From assembly GCF_009725755.1 (NCBI RefSeq), contig NZ_WNIJ01000001.1, forward strand, positions 620,001-684,000: a stretch of DNA of 64,000 nt. The letters run 5' to 3'. This DNA is from Bombella sp. ESL0385. GTDB lineage: Bacteria; Pseudomonadota; Alphaproteobacteria; Acetobacterales; Acetobacteraceae. Below, one piece after another: positions 26,975 to 36,536 of this stretch (positions are counted from its first letter, which is position 1; every line of letters begins with the position of its first letter). The notes beneath the pieces were generated by a model that did not search any database, had not been told where the DNA came from, and worked only from the letters and a program-made list of their open reading frames with translations. The translations under genes and the position numbers were made by a program.

Positions 26975-27075
26975 ATCTCTTTCTCTACCATAGCAGGAGC
27001 AATGACGGATTAAGATTGGCGTTTTTTTAGTTTTTCAGGTAGGAAGCAGCGAGAAGAGGGATGCTGCGTCAGGAT

Positions 27076-27095
27076 GGCGTAAGGCACCTTATGCC
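27076..27095 (+). other. stem-loop just upstream of aspS
   Basis: GGCGTAAGG-CA-CCTTATGCC (one G-U pair), 32 bases before the aspS start. Could be part of an mRNA leader; no known element matched. Confidence 0.3.
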
Positions 27096-27127
27096 GTTAG
27101 AGACGATAATAACGAGGTTTGAGATTC

Positions 27128-28948
27128 ATGCACCAGTACCGTACCCATCTTTGCAATGCCCTGCGTGCTGATGATGCAGGCAAGACCGTACGGCTCTCTG
27201 GCTGGGTTCATAGCAAGCGGGACCATGGCGGGCTGCTCTTTATCGACCTACGCGATAATTACGGCATGACGCAAATTGTCATCCCTTCTGAGGGGGCATT
27301 GCTCGAAAAAGCCGAGCGTTTGCGGGTGGAGAGCGTCATCACCGTCACCGGTGAGGTCGTGGTGCGTGAGGATGGGCAACGTAACCCCGCCTTGCCAACA
27401 GGGGATGTGGAGGTTCGTGCCAGCGAGATTGATGTGCAATCTCGTGCGGAGGTGCTGCCTTTCCAAGTGGCGGGGCAGGAGCATTATCCTGAGGATTTAC
27501 GCCTGAAATATCGTTATATCGACCTCCGGCGTGAGAAGATGCACCGCAACATCGTCTTGCGGAGCCAGATTATCACCAGCTTGCGCCGCCGTATGGTCGA
27601 GCAGGGCTTTACTGAGTTCCAAACCCCTATTCTTACAGCTTCCTCCCCAGAGGGTGCGCGGGACTTCCTCGTGCCAGCACGGTTGCATCCGGGTAAGTTC
27701 TATGCGTTGCCGCAGGCTCCGCAGCAATTTAAGCAGTTGGCGATGGTGGCGGGGTTTGACCGCTACTTTCAGATCGCTCCCTGTTTCCGTGATGAGGCTT
27801 CCCGTGCGGATCGCAGTCCCGGCGAGTTCTATCAGCTGGATTTTGAAATGTCTTTCGCCACGCAGGAAGATATTTTCGCAGTGCTAGAGCCAGTATTAGC
27901 GGGCGTGTTTAATGAGTTTACCCCAGAGGGATGGAAGATTACCGAAGGGGCCTTCCCCCGTATTCCCTATGCGGATGCGATGCGCGATTATGGCTCCGAT
28001 AAGCCGGATTTGCGTAACCCGTTGATTATTAAGGATGTAACGGAGCAATTTGCAGGCTCTGGCTTTGGGTTATTTGCGCGTATTGCTGCCTCTGGTGGGC
28101 AGGTGCGGGCGATCCCGGCGCCGGGTGCGGGCAGCCGTCCTCGTGCCTTCTTCGATAAACTTAATAATTGGGCGCGGGAACAAGGGGCTGGTGGTCTTGG
28201 CTATATTATTTTTGATGAAGAAGGTGGGAAAGGCCCAATTGCCAAAAATCTGGAAGCCGAGCGCGTTGCGAAAATCCGTGAGATGTGCGGCTTGAAGGCC
28301 GGTGATGCTGTGTTCTTCGTGGCAGGGAAGGGTGATGAGGTCGCCAAATTCTCCGGCGTGGTGCGGACGAAGATCGGGACAGACCTAGAGCTGATTGAGC
28401 AAAATGCCTTCCGCTTCTGCTGGGTGGTGGACTTCCCCATGTATGAGCGTAATGAGGAAACAGGAGAGATTGACTTCTCCCACAACCCGTTCTCCATGCC
28501 GCAGGGTGGCTTGGAGGCCCTGAATACGCAGGACCCGTTGAGCATCAAGGCTTATCAGTATGATATTGTCTGTAATGGTGTGGAGCTATCCTCCGGGGCG
28601 GTGCGTAACCATCTGCCAGAGGTGATGTTACGGGCGTTTGAGATTGCAGGTTATGGCCCTGATGTTGTGGAGGCGCGCTTTGGTGGGATGCTCAATGCCT
28701 TCCGCTATGGTGCTCCGCCGCATGGTGGTGCGGCACCGGGTGTGGATCGCATCGTCATGCTGCTCGCTGATGAGCCGAATATTCGTGAGGTCATTCTCTT
28801 CCCGCTGAATCAGAGCGGGGAGGATTTAATGATGGAAGCTCCTGCACCGGTCGAGCCAGCCCGCTTGAAGGAGCTTTCCCTCAAGCTGGACTTGCCTAAG
28901 CCGAAACCTTCTGCTTCCAGCGGTAACGCGGCGGAAAAGAAGGGCTGA
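27128..28948 (+). CDS. aspS: aspartyl-tRNA synthetase
   Basis: 606 aa, class IIb. N-terminal OB-fold anticodon domain ([23 protein letters not shown]), hinge, and catalytic domain with motif 2 [19 protein letters not shown] and motif 3 [18 protein letters not shown], interrupted by the bacterial GAD insert. In related Acetobacteraceae AspRS is often non-discriminating and charges tRNA-Asn too, with GatCAB amidation; this cannot be decided from this window. ATG 27128 is chosen over TTG 27119, as the protein family starts with M-H-x-Y-R-T. Terminator directly downstream. Confidence 0.97.
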   Translation: MHQYRTHLCNALRADDAGKTVRLSGWVHSKRDHGGLLFIDLRDNYGMTQIVIPSEGALLEKAERLRVESVITVTGEVVVREDGQRNPALPTGDVEVRASEIDVQSRAEVLPFQVAGQEHYPEDLRLKYRYIDLRREKMHRNIVLRSQIITSLRRRMVEQGFTEFQTPILTASSPEGARDFLVPARLHPGKFYALPQAPQQFKQLAMVAGFDRYFQIAPCFRDEASRADRSPGEFYQLDFEMSFATQEDIFAVLEPVLAGVFNEFTPEGWKITEGAFPRIPYADAMRDYGSDKPDLRNPLIIKDVTEQFAGSGFGLFARIAASGGQVRAIPAPGAGSRPRAFFDKLNNWAREQGAGGLGYIIFDEEGGKGPIAKNLEAERVAKIREMCGLKAGDAVFFVAGKGDEVAKFSGVVRTKIGTDLELIEQNAFRFCWVVDFPMYERNEETGEIDFSHNPFSMPQGGLEALNTQDPLSIKAYQYDIVCNGVELSSGAVRNHLPEVMLRAFEIAGYGPDVVEARFGGMLNAFRYGAPPHGGAAPGVDRIVMLLADEPNIREVILFPLNQSGEDLMMEAPAPVEPARLKELSLKLDLPKPKPSASSGNAAEKKG

Positions 28949-28984
28949 GTTACAGCCTTGAGTGGATGGTTTAGGTGGTGAGAT

Positions 28985-29019
28985 AAAGGCCGGGATGGTA
29001 AGTCCATCTCGGCTTTTTT
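28985..29019 (+). terminator. intrinsic terminator after aspS
   Basis: GCCGGGATGG (28989-28998) pairs with CCATCTCGGC (29004-29013), followed by TTTTTT. Confidence 0.88.
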
Positions 29020-29085
29020 GTAGCGGGGCTATGTCTTCTTGTGATGGTCTGGGCCATTCTGGGGAGGGGAAAGAAGGAGCGGCGC

Positions 29086-29901
29086 ATGAGTTTTGATGAG
29101 ATGATGCCGGATTACGTGCCGGAAATTGCTCCAGCGGTGCGGGCGGAGGTCATGGCCAGCTTGCGACAGATTGAGCAGGATCATGATGTGGAGATCCTGT
29201 TTGCTGTGGAGAGTGGCAGCCGTGCATGGGGGTTCCCCTCGCCAGATAGTGATTATGATGTGCGCTTTATCTATCGCCATCGGTTGGATTGGTATTTGTC
29301 CTTAACGCCAGGCCGGGATGTGATTGAGCTGCCTATCTCTGATGATTTGGACGTAAATGGCTGGGATATACGCAAGGCCCTGAATCTATTGATGAAACCT
29401 AATCCCACTTTGTTGGAATGGTTAGTCAGCCCGGTGCGTTATGTATGGCAAGCACAAGCTGATGAGCTTGCCGCCTTTGCCCAGCAGATTGAAGCGGGAT
29501 TAAGCTGCCAACTTCATTATCTAAATCTAGGGCGTAATAGCTGGAAGCGTGCCTTCCAACAGGATGGAACAACACGTTATAAGCGGCTGTTTTACGCGCT
29601 ACGCCCGGCTATGGCGTTACGCTGGATGCGCCTGCACGGGCAGGGCCAGCCCCCGATGAACTTTCAAGCCCTTTGTCAGGGCTGTGACGTGCCACGCTCC
29701 GTATTGGGGCCTATCCGGGAGTTGCTGCATCTTAAATCCAGAAGCCGGGAGCAGCAGAGCGGCCCTTCCATCCCTGCGGTGAATGAGCTTATCGAAGCCG
29801 AATTCGCCCATGCCGAGGCCTGCCCCTTCCCCAAACCGCAGCAAGATGTGCAGAAGCAGGCTGAGGCTTTGTTCCGAGCCATGATGAAGGTGCCGTTTTA
29901 G
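29086..29901 (+). CDS. RlaP-like nucleotidyltransferase (PF10127-type)
   Basis: 271 aa. A DNA-polymerase-beta-fold nucleotidyltransferase: VESGSRAWGF (GS44-45), then SPDSDYDVRF with metal aspartates D56 and D58. This is the form seen in the RlaP/YcgL-type family, some members of which are encoded with RNA ligases in RNA-repair operons. The rest is helical with WDIRKALNLLMKPNPTLLEWL. AAGGAGC lies 7-8 bases before ATG 29086, so the longer frame from 29041 is not used. Base composition resembles the host genes, not the AT-rich operon it meets. Its TAG overlaps the last bases of rdrB on the other strand. The substrate is unknown, and a role with RADAR is only a guess from position. Confidence 0.75.
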   Translation: MSFDEMMPDYVPEIAPAVRAEVMASLRQIEQDHDVEILFAVESGSRAWGFPSPDSDYDVRFIYRHRLDWYLSLTPGRDVIELPISDDLDVNGWDIRKALNLLMKPNPTLLEWLVSPVRYVWQAQADELAAFAQQIEAGLSCQLHYLNLGRNSWKRAFQQDGTTRYKRLFYALRPAMALRWMRLHGQGQPPMNFQALCQGCDVPRSVLGPIRELLHLKSRSREQQSGPSIPAVNELIEAEFAHAEACPFPKPQQDVQKQAEALFRAMMKVPF

Positions 29902-32564
29902 GAAAAGCGGTATTGTTGGGCAGTAGCACAAAGTCGTTTGAGTATATCTTCGGCGTTTATGTGGGGTAGCGGTTGTGTTGTCTGAAGCATCGTTAATGCT
30001 CTAAAGAGATGGGCATATTCCATCCGGAGGCTTGTGGCGAAAATCCCCGGGTCATCAGACCCAACAACGATATTGGGTAAATGTGTGAGATGGCCATAGC
30101 CAAGCCAGTTGGTGATATGATGGTCTGCATAATTTTTATGGATACTAATTCTAATATTGCTGCTTGGTAGTGTTTCGATGGCGATGTGGCGTTCTTGCAG
30201 TAAGCTGATAGTGAGTTCCTGTAATGTGGATAATATTTCTATGGTTAAGATATTATCTTCCTGTCGTATAGGTATTAGTTCTTGAGAACGAGACAGGGGA
30301 CCGTAGTCCTGTTTTTTGAGTTTATTTATCTGATGACGTTTTAGATAATGTTGGTATGCAGGGAAGTCATTCATTGCTTTTTTGTGCAGTAACTTTTCTT
30401 GGCGGCGATTACTATCAACATCATAATAACGGTCATATTTGATAGCAGGGTCATCATAATGATAATCTTGTACAAGTGGGTCTAGGTAACGTAGTTTCCA
30501 GGCACGGTATAATAGATCTGGTGTTAAGGTAGTATCGTTCCAGATATAGCTAGCTAGCCTTTTTATTTCTTCATCTAGAAGGGGAAGTCTATCGAGGAGG
30601 AGTGCTTTTTCTTTTAGAGTACCCCAAGCGAATACGAGGTCATCTAATCTGTCTTCGCAGGGTTGGACGATGCGGCCACCAACAGCGTCCCACCAATGCT
30701 GGGGATTGAGTCCGGCAGCGGTACCGTGGCCGATGCGACATCCTGAAGAAAGATCTAGAAAAAAGACAGCTTCATTGATTGCCCGGATTCCGGCGGCAAG
30801 GTGGCAGAAATCTTCGCCGACATGATACGTCTTGCGTTTAATGCCCTTACGATACATTCGTCGAAAGACAGGAGCAAAGGCCTCAGGGCTAGCGTGACGC
30901 TCATTGCTGGCAGCATCTATACCTGAGATAAGGTCGTAGAGACCAGGTGTTTGATCTAATATCTTGAGGAGAGCCCGGGCAGAACGATCCGCATCACAAC
31001 GGACGTTACTATTTCTGCATAATGTAGGAACCTTTCTTTTGTTTGTAGCCTGCTTTTTTATAAAATGGGCGGTAAGCCCTAACCTTAGACGGCGTTGGGT
31101 ATGGCGTTCACTTCTTTCCGCTTCAAAGTCTTTAGTTATGTCCAAATAATTTTTGAGAGAAATAGGTGGTTGTGAAGCACCACAGAAGTTCCTTTTGGGA
31201 TTGTCACGGGATTTACCTTGGGGTGTTTCATTTAAAAAATATGAATAGCCACGTAGAATCTGATAAAGAATATTAGCGTTCTTTTCTGGTGTTACTTTAG
31301 GGGCGAAACGCCCTTCTAAGAAGCTGATAGACTTTTGAGTGCCACGTTCTATTTGTCGGAAACGCTCTGTATATGTTTTTTCTGTTTCTTCGCGCAGATC
31401 ATTATTTGTAATATATTGGAATTGGTCAAAACCGTTTTGATTGCTTTGTTGGACAAGAAGACGACAAAATTGGGCACGGACTAATACATAAAAAAAGAAG
31501 CAGATGCCCTCAAAAGAGGATGATTCTTTAGAAGTAAGGCGATCTATAATAGATGCCAGCCGTATGGCCTCTCTCGCAGTAATGTGCAGGTTAGAATAGG
31601 CAGGGGTACGTATGGCTTTGAGATAGCGGCTTGACCACGCTAAATCCCCCTCAGAGAGAGCCTCTTGTGCGTTAAAAGAGTTATTTTCAGAGGTTTCTAA
31701 TAGATAGCTTTTAAGAGCCGCCGCATGGATAATTCTATTATGGAGTATTTTTGGGGTTAGGGCGTGTTCTTCTTGTTTTAAGAGACGGGCGACTCCATTG
31801 CCGATAGGGGTAGATATGCCGCCCTCAGAGGAGCTGTTATGAGTGAGACCGGCTATGATTTTTTGATGATTTTTCAGCCCATCGACCCATACTTTTTCAG
31901 CCTCAGTAGTTCCATTGAGGTGCATGTGTGTTTCTTCTAGCCCTATATCGCGGCACAAATGGTCCATAAAGGGGTTATTATCAATGGGGAGGGTACTATC
32001 GCATAGTAAATGCTGTATATGCGTATAATATGTAACACATAAAGAGTTGTAGGACGCACTGCCTTTGGTGGGGGCAGGGCAATGTCTGGTCAGCCATCCT
32101 GCTATAATGAGAAGAGGCGGAACGACAAGGATAAGGTCCTGCCATTTTTCGAGCAAATGGGAATGAACCCGTAGCGTTTTATCATGACCTTCGACTAGAA
32201 AGACGTCCCCTAGTTTTTGGAGGAGGAAAGGGAGAGAGGAAATAGGGTTGTTGATTTCCTCCTTTTTGAGGGGGAAGGTGCTTTTGCCCAACGCCTCGAT
32301 AAGCCAAGCGACTTTATTCTCAATGGCTTCATCCGTGAGAGCCGAGTATAATTGTCGAAAGTTCAAGAAGCGGTCTTCTAGGAAGATCCTCTCTATGTCC
32401 TTACGTTCATTTTTTTGCTTCCAAAAGGCATTTAGGACCTTGGGACCATAATCCTTGGCGTTGAATTGATTCAGCCGAGTAAGCAAGCTTGTGTGAGAAA
32501 AGCTTGCTTTGGCGAGAGCAATAAGGTGGTCTTCTAGAAGGGCATCTCGAGAGTAGTAATCCAT
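29898..32564 (-). CDS. rdrB: RADAR adenosine deaminase RdrB
   Basis: 888 aa, of the metal-dependent adenosine deaminase superfamily but more than twice the size of housekeeping Add enzymes. Metal and catalytic motifs occur in the right order: EETHMHLNGT (H213 and H215), TYHVGEDF (H581, E584), RIGHGTA (H613) and GSDDPGIF (D837, D838). The long segment between the first and second motif is an insertion-rich helical region, as in RdrB. In characterised RADAR systems RdrB forms a large shell and deaminates adenosine bases or nucleotides to inosine during phage infection; whether RNA or ATP pools are the main target is debated. The ATG overlaps the rdrA stop by one base (TAATG), so translation is coupled. 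Low GC versus its neighbours. Very likely RdrB by size, motifs and partner. Confidence 0.92.
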   Translation of the reverse strand: MDYYSRDALLEDHLIALAKASFSHTSLLTRLNQFNAKDYGPKVLNAFWKQKNERKDIERIFLEDRFLNFRQLYSALTDEAIENKVAWLIEALGKSTFPLKKEEINNPISSLPFLLQKLGDVFLVEGHDKTLRVHSHLLEKWQDLILVVPPLLIIAGWLTRHCPAPTKGSASYNSLCVTYYTHIQHLLCDSTLPIDNNPFMDHLCRDIGLEETHMHLNGTTEAEKVWVDGLKNHQKIIAGLTHNSSSEGGISTPIGNGVARLLKQEEHALTPKILHNRIIHAAALKSYLLETSENNSFNAQEALSEGDLAWSSRYLKAIRTPAYSNLHITAREAIRLASIIDRLTSKESSSFEGICFFFYVLVRAQFCRLLVQQSNQNGFDQFQYITNNDLREETEKTYTERFRQIERGTQKSISFLEGRFAPKVTPEKNANILYQILRGYSYFLNETPQGKSRDNPKRNFCGASQPPISLKNYLDITKDFEAERSERHTQRRLRLGLTAHFIKKQATNKRKVPTLCRNSNVRCDADRSARALLKILDQTPGLYDLISGIDAASNERHASPEAFAPVFRRMYRKGIKRKTYHVGEDFCHLAAGIRAINEAVFFLDLSSGCRIGHGTAAGLNPQHWWDAVGGRIVQPCEDRLDDLVFAWGTLKEKALLLDRLPLLDEEIKRLASYIWNDTTLTPDLLYRAWKLRYLDPLVQDYHYDDPAIKYDRYYDVDSNRRQEKLLHKKAMNDFPAYQHYLKRHQINKLKKQDYGPLSRSQELIPIRQEDNILTIEILSTLQELTISLLQERHIAIETLPSSNIRISIHKNYADHHITNWLGYGHLTHLPNIVVGSDDPGIFATSLRMEYAHLFRALTMLQTTQPLPHINAEDILKRLCATAQQYRFS

Positions 32565-35500
32565 TATTTTGAACTATGATAGTAACGTGGCACTACATTG
32601 AGGATTTTGAAGAATCCTGTTTGTTTAACGGTATCGTTATTACGTTTTGAACGTATGCGGCTTGAACGTATGCGGCCAATTAAAATATTGAAAGAGGGTG
32701 GGGTGAGGAAAACAGCGATTGAATGCTTCTTTGTTGGAAAATTACTGGTGATTAGGGCCTTTTTGGCTGCTTCATATAACGGTGTTCTACCCCCTGTTCG
32801 ATCGGGTGGTGGTAAAAAAATCCATATGAGCGGGCAGGAGAGGACGGACGCTGCAAGGGGATGAAGAGGGGATTCTTCTTCTGTGGTTCGATTTAGAGCA
32901 CGAATCAGAGGCTCGTCTGTATGTTTGGGAGCTTCGACACGGTACTGGCTATTGGATGTGGCCGTGATAAGGACATGGAGAATATTTGTGATTTGGCGTT
33001 GTAGGATAAGCCCAGTTTGCCAGTTCTCGCGGACTTCCGTGTCCAGGGAGATAAGTTGTGCGTGTATTTGATTCGCTATTTCTCCGAGCATGGTGGGAGA
33101 GATATGAAAATCATCTTTTTTCCTTGAACAGTTGAAATATTCTTTCGATGATTCTCGCCACTCTTTTATTTTTTCAACAAATTTGTTAAAGGAATCGTTA
33201 TTCCCAGCATCATCTGAAGAGACATTATCGTCTTTATCTTCCTCATCATCTTCATTAAGGGGGGTAGAGGTAGAATTGGTTATTTTATTATTATCCTTGA
33301 TGGAAAAGGCGGGTACGGTATCTAGACGTTTCCTTTTGTTGAACAATTCATCCATGAAGGAAGCAGGTGAGAGGTCATTCCTTAAAAGCTCTACGATAGC
33401 GGCGAAGAGAGAAAATGCCGAAATAGAATCGTATTCTGCGCCATCAAGGGCGTACCGTTTATAATAAATAAGCTTCAGAATATCGCCGAATTTTCCACTG
33501 CGTGCAATGATGTCGCCGATCGTAAACCACGCTATGCCGCGCTCAATGGCTCTGTTGGTAAATGGCTGAGCAGCCGCTTCCAACGGAGCAGCCTCTTTAA
33601 CATCATAGAGCCATTCTCTAGAGAGGTATATTGGCTGCTTATTTTTTTTATTGTTATCTTTCAGCTTAAAGCCGGGGGATGGATTATCACCATTATTTGG
33701 TTTGGTATTATTTGGGCTGTTCCCGGATTCAGTGTTATCTGGCTGGAAATGTCCAACATGAATATTTCTTAGAGAGGCGTCCTGACCTGAAACAGTAAAT
33801 CCAAACATCAAGCCTAACGTGCTAAGCTTATCCCTGGGTTCTTTTAAAATGCCGACTGAGCCGAAGCAACTAGCTTTTGTTGTGCCGATAGAGGTTTGTT
33901 TGTTAGAAATACCCTCTAGACGACTGATACTACCAATACGAGCGATGATTTCGAAGAGGCTGCTATCCGTGCCTGTATCTGACCAGAGGAAGTTAACCAT
34001 GGCAGTGCGAACGTCGGGAATTGTATAATCGCCACGCTGCATCATTTGAATGGGGAGATTGACGGTCAAGAGAGTCCTGAAAGCTGCGTAAAGTGATTGG
34101 TCCAGCTCTTGCGCAAGGGCTAGGGCAAGGCAGTGTACAATTACTGCTTTTCTCGAATCATTAGGGACCCCAAACAAGCCTAAGCTTGCGGGGGCATCTT
34201 GCCCTGCAAGCCAGCGAAACACAGTAAAGCGTGTGTCCTCAGCTGTTGTATAGGCGAGGTGTTGTACGTCTATCCCTGCATGCCGTAGGCGGGCTTCAAA
34301 TACTTTTTGGACCGCTTGTCGTGCCGTGGTGGTTGTTTCATTGTCTAGGGCATAGAGGTAATCAATAACGATACGTAAATGCTCGCGGGAAATAATATCA
34401 AAAAAGGGATGAGGGATGGTATCGTGTCCATTTAGAAGGAGGCGATTAATATGCTTACTTACCCACTCATCTATTTTAAAAGGTATGTCATTCTTGTTTT
34501 TATCTTCATCATTTGTGCTGTCGTAAGTATTTTTGATATAAATAATGTCTTTATTACCGTCTCTTGTTTGTTGGATGATACCACTGAGGGGCAGCATAGC
34601 AATACGGTTTTGTGGGGGGATAATCTTCAGGAGATATTGTTCCTCAAGTTCCCATACAGCTCTGGAAAGGCTAGTGGCGCTGCCGCCCATTAGCTCATTA
34701 TCGTGATCTAGAATATTTTTTCCCAGCGTATCGTAAATACTGCTACGAACAAGGCGGCCATAGAGATCTAGATCGCCGGAAATAATTAAAACAAGTTGAG
34801 GGGTTGTAAGATATTTACGGATGGCCTCGAGAATACTACGGCCATGCTCGAAATTGGTATCTATATCATCAAAAGCGAGGATAAAGACTTTCTTATTTAA
34901 AACCTTTAAAGCGTGATGAATGTAATTTTGGAAAGCTTTCTCAAAGAAAGACCCTTTCTTCGCCTTGCGTAGGCCAGTGCTCATAATCCATAGAGGGTCT
35001 TCCCAGTTCGCCTCGCCATAAGGCTCAGCCCGACCGATGCCATCAATGAGCGTTAAGCCTTCAGCCATGTCCTCCCGTGCTTTATCAACTTCTTTATATT
35101 GGTCAGTCTCTGTATACATAAGGGAGCAGTGACGGTCCAAGATTTTATCAATCATTGCGATTATTACAATGATGATATGTTGTTTCGTCTCAATAAGAGT
35201 AGGGTCTATGATAGGTAAAACACAAACCTTCCCAGCTAAGTCATGTGATTTTTTGCTAAGATCATCAGGGAATGTATAAGCTTGCTTTTGCTCATTTGTG
35301 AATGCTTCTTTCCCATCAAGTGCATGAAGAGCATTGAGGAGAAATGTGGTTTTCCCACTACCACGGCCGCCCTCAATAAGGATGGCTTGGTGGGTATGAT
35401 GGTGGGAGAGAGCATCTTGGCTAGGTAGTGAAAAATTTTCAACAGTTTGAAGCTGCATACTGATGAGATGAAAGAGTTTGTTAAAAGCTTCATTTTGAAG

Positions 35501-35566
35501 GATGTTACTGTGATTATGCCCTTCTTTTGCTTTGTTATGTTCTCTATATAAAATTAATGAGCTCAT
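32564..35566 (-). CDS. rdrA: RADAR P-loop ATPase RdrA
   Basis: About 1000 aa. Walker A GGRGSGKTTF (G66-T73), Walker B VFILAFDDID (227-236) and LVLIISGD as sensor-like strand place it in the AAA+/KAP-like P-loop group. The remaining 700 residues hold helical regions and two low-complexity stretches (an Asn/Pro/Ser-rich linker and an acidic run rich in D/E before NDSFNKFV). In known RADAR systems RdrA forms an ATPase ring that senses infection and activates or feeds RdrB. ATG 35575 abuts GAAGGG, so ATG 35566 (M-S-S-L-I-L), nine bases on, is the more likely start. It lies about 150 bases downstream of xthA on the same strand, so read-through is possible. AT-rich composition marks it as acquired. 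No SLATT, Csx27 or other accessory gene is adjacent. Confidence 0.92.
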   Translation of the reverse strand: MSSLILYREHNKAKEGHNHSNILQNEAFNKLFHLISMQLQTVENFSLPSQDALSHHHTHQAILIEGGRGSGKTTFLLNALHALDGKEAFTNEQKQAYTFPDDLSKKSHDLAGKVCVLPIIDPTLIETKQHIIIVIIAMIDKILDRHCSLMYTETDQYKEVDKAREDMAEGLTLIDGIGRAEPYGEANWEDPLWIMSTGLRKAKKGSFFEKAFQNYIHHALKVLNKKVFILAFDDIDTNFEHGRSILEAIRKYLTTPQLVLIISGDLDLYGRLVRSSIYDTLGKNILDHDNELMGGSATSLSRAVWELEEQYLLKIIPPQNRIAMLPLSGIIQQTRDGNKDIIYIKNTYDSTNDEDKNKNDIPFKIDEWVSKHINRLLLNGHDTIPHPFFDIISREHLRIVIDYLYALDNETTTTARQAVQKVFEARLRHAGIDVQHLAYTTAEDTRFTVFRWLAGQDAPASLGLFGVPNDSRKAVIVHCLALALAQELDQSLYAAFRTLLTVNLPIQMMQRGDYTIPDVRTAMVNFLWSDTGTDSSLFEIIARIGSISRLEGISNKQTSIGTTKASCFGSVGILKEPRDKLSTLGLMFGFTVSGQDASLRNIHVGHFQPDNTESGNSPNNTKPNNGDNPSPGFKLKDNNKKNKQPIYLSREWLYDVKEAAPLEAAAQPFTNRAIERGIAWFTIGDIIARSGKFGDILKLIYYKRYALDGAEYDSISAFSLFAAIVELLRNDLSPASFMDELFNKRKRLDTVPAFSIKDNNKITNSTSTPLNEDDEEDKDDNVSSDDAGNNDSFNKFVEKIKEWRESSKEYFNCSRKKDDFHISPTMLGEIANQIHAQLISLDTEVRENWQTGLILQRQITNILHVLITATSNSQYRVEAPKHTDEPLIRALNRTTEEESPLHPLAASVLSCPLIWIFLPPPDRTGGRTPLYEAAKKALITSNFPTKKHSIAVFLTPPSFNILIGRIRSSRIRSKRNNDTVKQTGFFKILNVVPRYYHSSK

Positions 35567-35630
35567 CTTGAACATCCCTTCACCATAACATCACGAATAT
35601 GATGGCTTATTTGGGTGGAGCGAACAAGCG

Positions 35631-35659
35631 ATATTTACTGTCTTGTAATTATTTGTCCA
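35631..35659 (-). promoter_or_regulatory. weak candidate promoter for rdrA-rdrB
   Basis: On the minus strand TGGACA (35659-35654), 17-base spacer, AAATAT (35636-35631), about 65 bases before the rdrA start. The -35 differs from consensus at one base; the -10 is poor. Confidence 0.3.
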
Positions 35660-35718
35660 TCTTAGCAGGGGGGCGTTTAGAGTATGGCGCCGCCCTCGCT
35701 TTTGGAGTGAAAGGTTGT

Positions 35719-36510
35719 TTATTCATGAGAGGATTGGGCGGTGTCTAATTTTACCACCACCGGTACATGGTCGGAGGGTTTGTCTCGGCCGCGTTCGTCT
35801 TTGTCGATGGTGAAGCTGGTGAGGCGGTCGGCAAGGCGGGGGGAGAGGAGGGCGTGATCAATCCGTAAGCCGGAATTACGTTGATATGCCCCTGCCTGAT
35901 AGTCCCAGAATGTATAATGTTGCCCGGTAGGGTGTAGGCAGCGCAGTGCGTCTGTCAGGCCGGACCATAGCAGACGGCGGAAGCCTGCGCGGCTTTCTGG
36001 GTGGAGGAGGGCATCATCGGGGGAGAGAGCTTTGGGGGCGTAATCTTCATCCGTTGGGCAGACATTATAATCACCAATAAAGGCGAAGGAGCGTCCCTTT
36101 TGCTGCAAAGCACGGGCGCGATGATAAAGGGCGTCAAAGAAGTTTAACTTCTTAGCAAAGCCGGCCTCTCCGCCAGAATTGCCATTGGGGAGGTAGAGAT
36201 TACCAATGGTCACATCGTCTAGCTCAGCCTCGATGTAACGGGCCTCGTCACTTTCAAAACCGGGGAGGTGGTCGGTCGTGATGGTTAGAGGGGCGCGGCT
36301 GATGAGGGCAACTCCGTTATAAGCCTTCTGCCCCGCGATAGCGACATGAAAGCCAGCCTCCTCAAAGAGAGGGGGGAATTGGTGGGCTTCGCATTTAATT
36401 TCTTGCAGGCAGAGCAAGGTACAGGCTTCATTGCGGTCCAGCCAGTCTTTTACCAGATGGGCACGGGTGCGGATGGAGTTGATGTTCCAACTGGCAAAGG
36501 TCAGGGACAT
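35719..36510 (-). CDS. xthA: exodeoxyribonuclease III
   Basis: 263 aa. AP endonuclease and 3'-5' exonuclease of base excision repair. Motifs: FASWNINSIRTR, CLQEIKCE (metal Glu), YNGVALISR, GNLYLPNGN, FIGDYNVCPTDEDY and the final SDHVPVVV (catalytic His). Start at ATG 36510 (M-S-L-T-F-A-S) instead of the upstream TTG. It follows erpA by 26 bases on the same strand, as in many Alphaproteobacteria, and is the last conserved gene before the RADAR operon. Confidence 0.96.
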   Translation of the reverse strand: MSLTFASWNINSIRTRAHLVKDWLDRNEACTLLCLQEIKCEAHQFPPLFEEAGFHVAIAGQKAYNGVALISRAPLTITTDHLPGFESDEARYIEAELDDVTIGNLYLPNGNSGGEAGFAKKLNFFDALYHRARALQQKGRSFAFIGDYNVCPTDEDYAPKALSPDDALLHPESRAGFRRLLWSGLTDALRCLHPTGQHYTFWDYQAGAYQRNSGLRIDHALLSPRLADRLTSFTIDKDERGRDKPSDHVPVVVKLDTAQSSHE

Positions 36511-36536
36511 AGGGTGTGAGGTCTCCAAAAAGGGCG

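Noticed and set aside
32564-35566. Reading rdrA as a generic KAP or STAND NTPase unrelated to defence
   Set aside because: The coupled 888-aa deaminase and the size of both proteins fit RADAR better.
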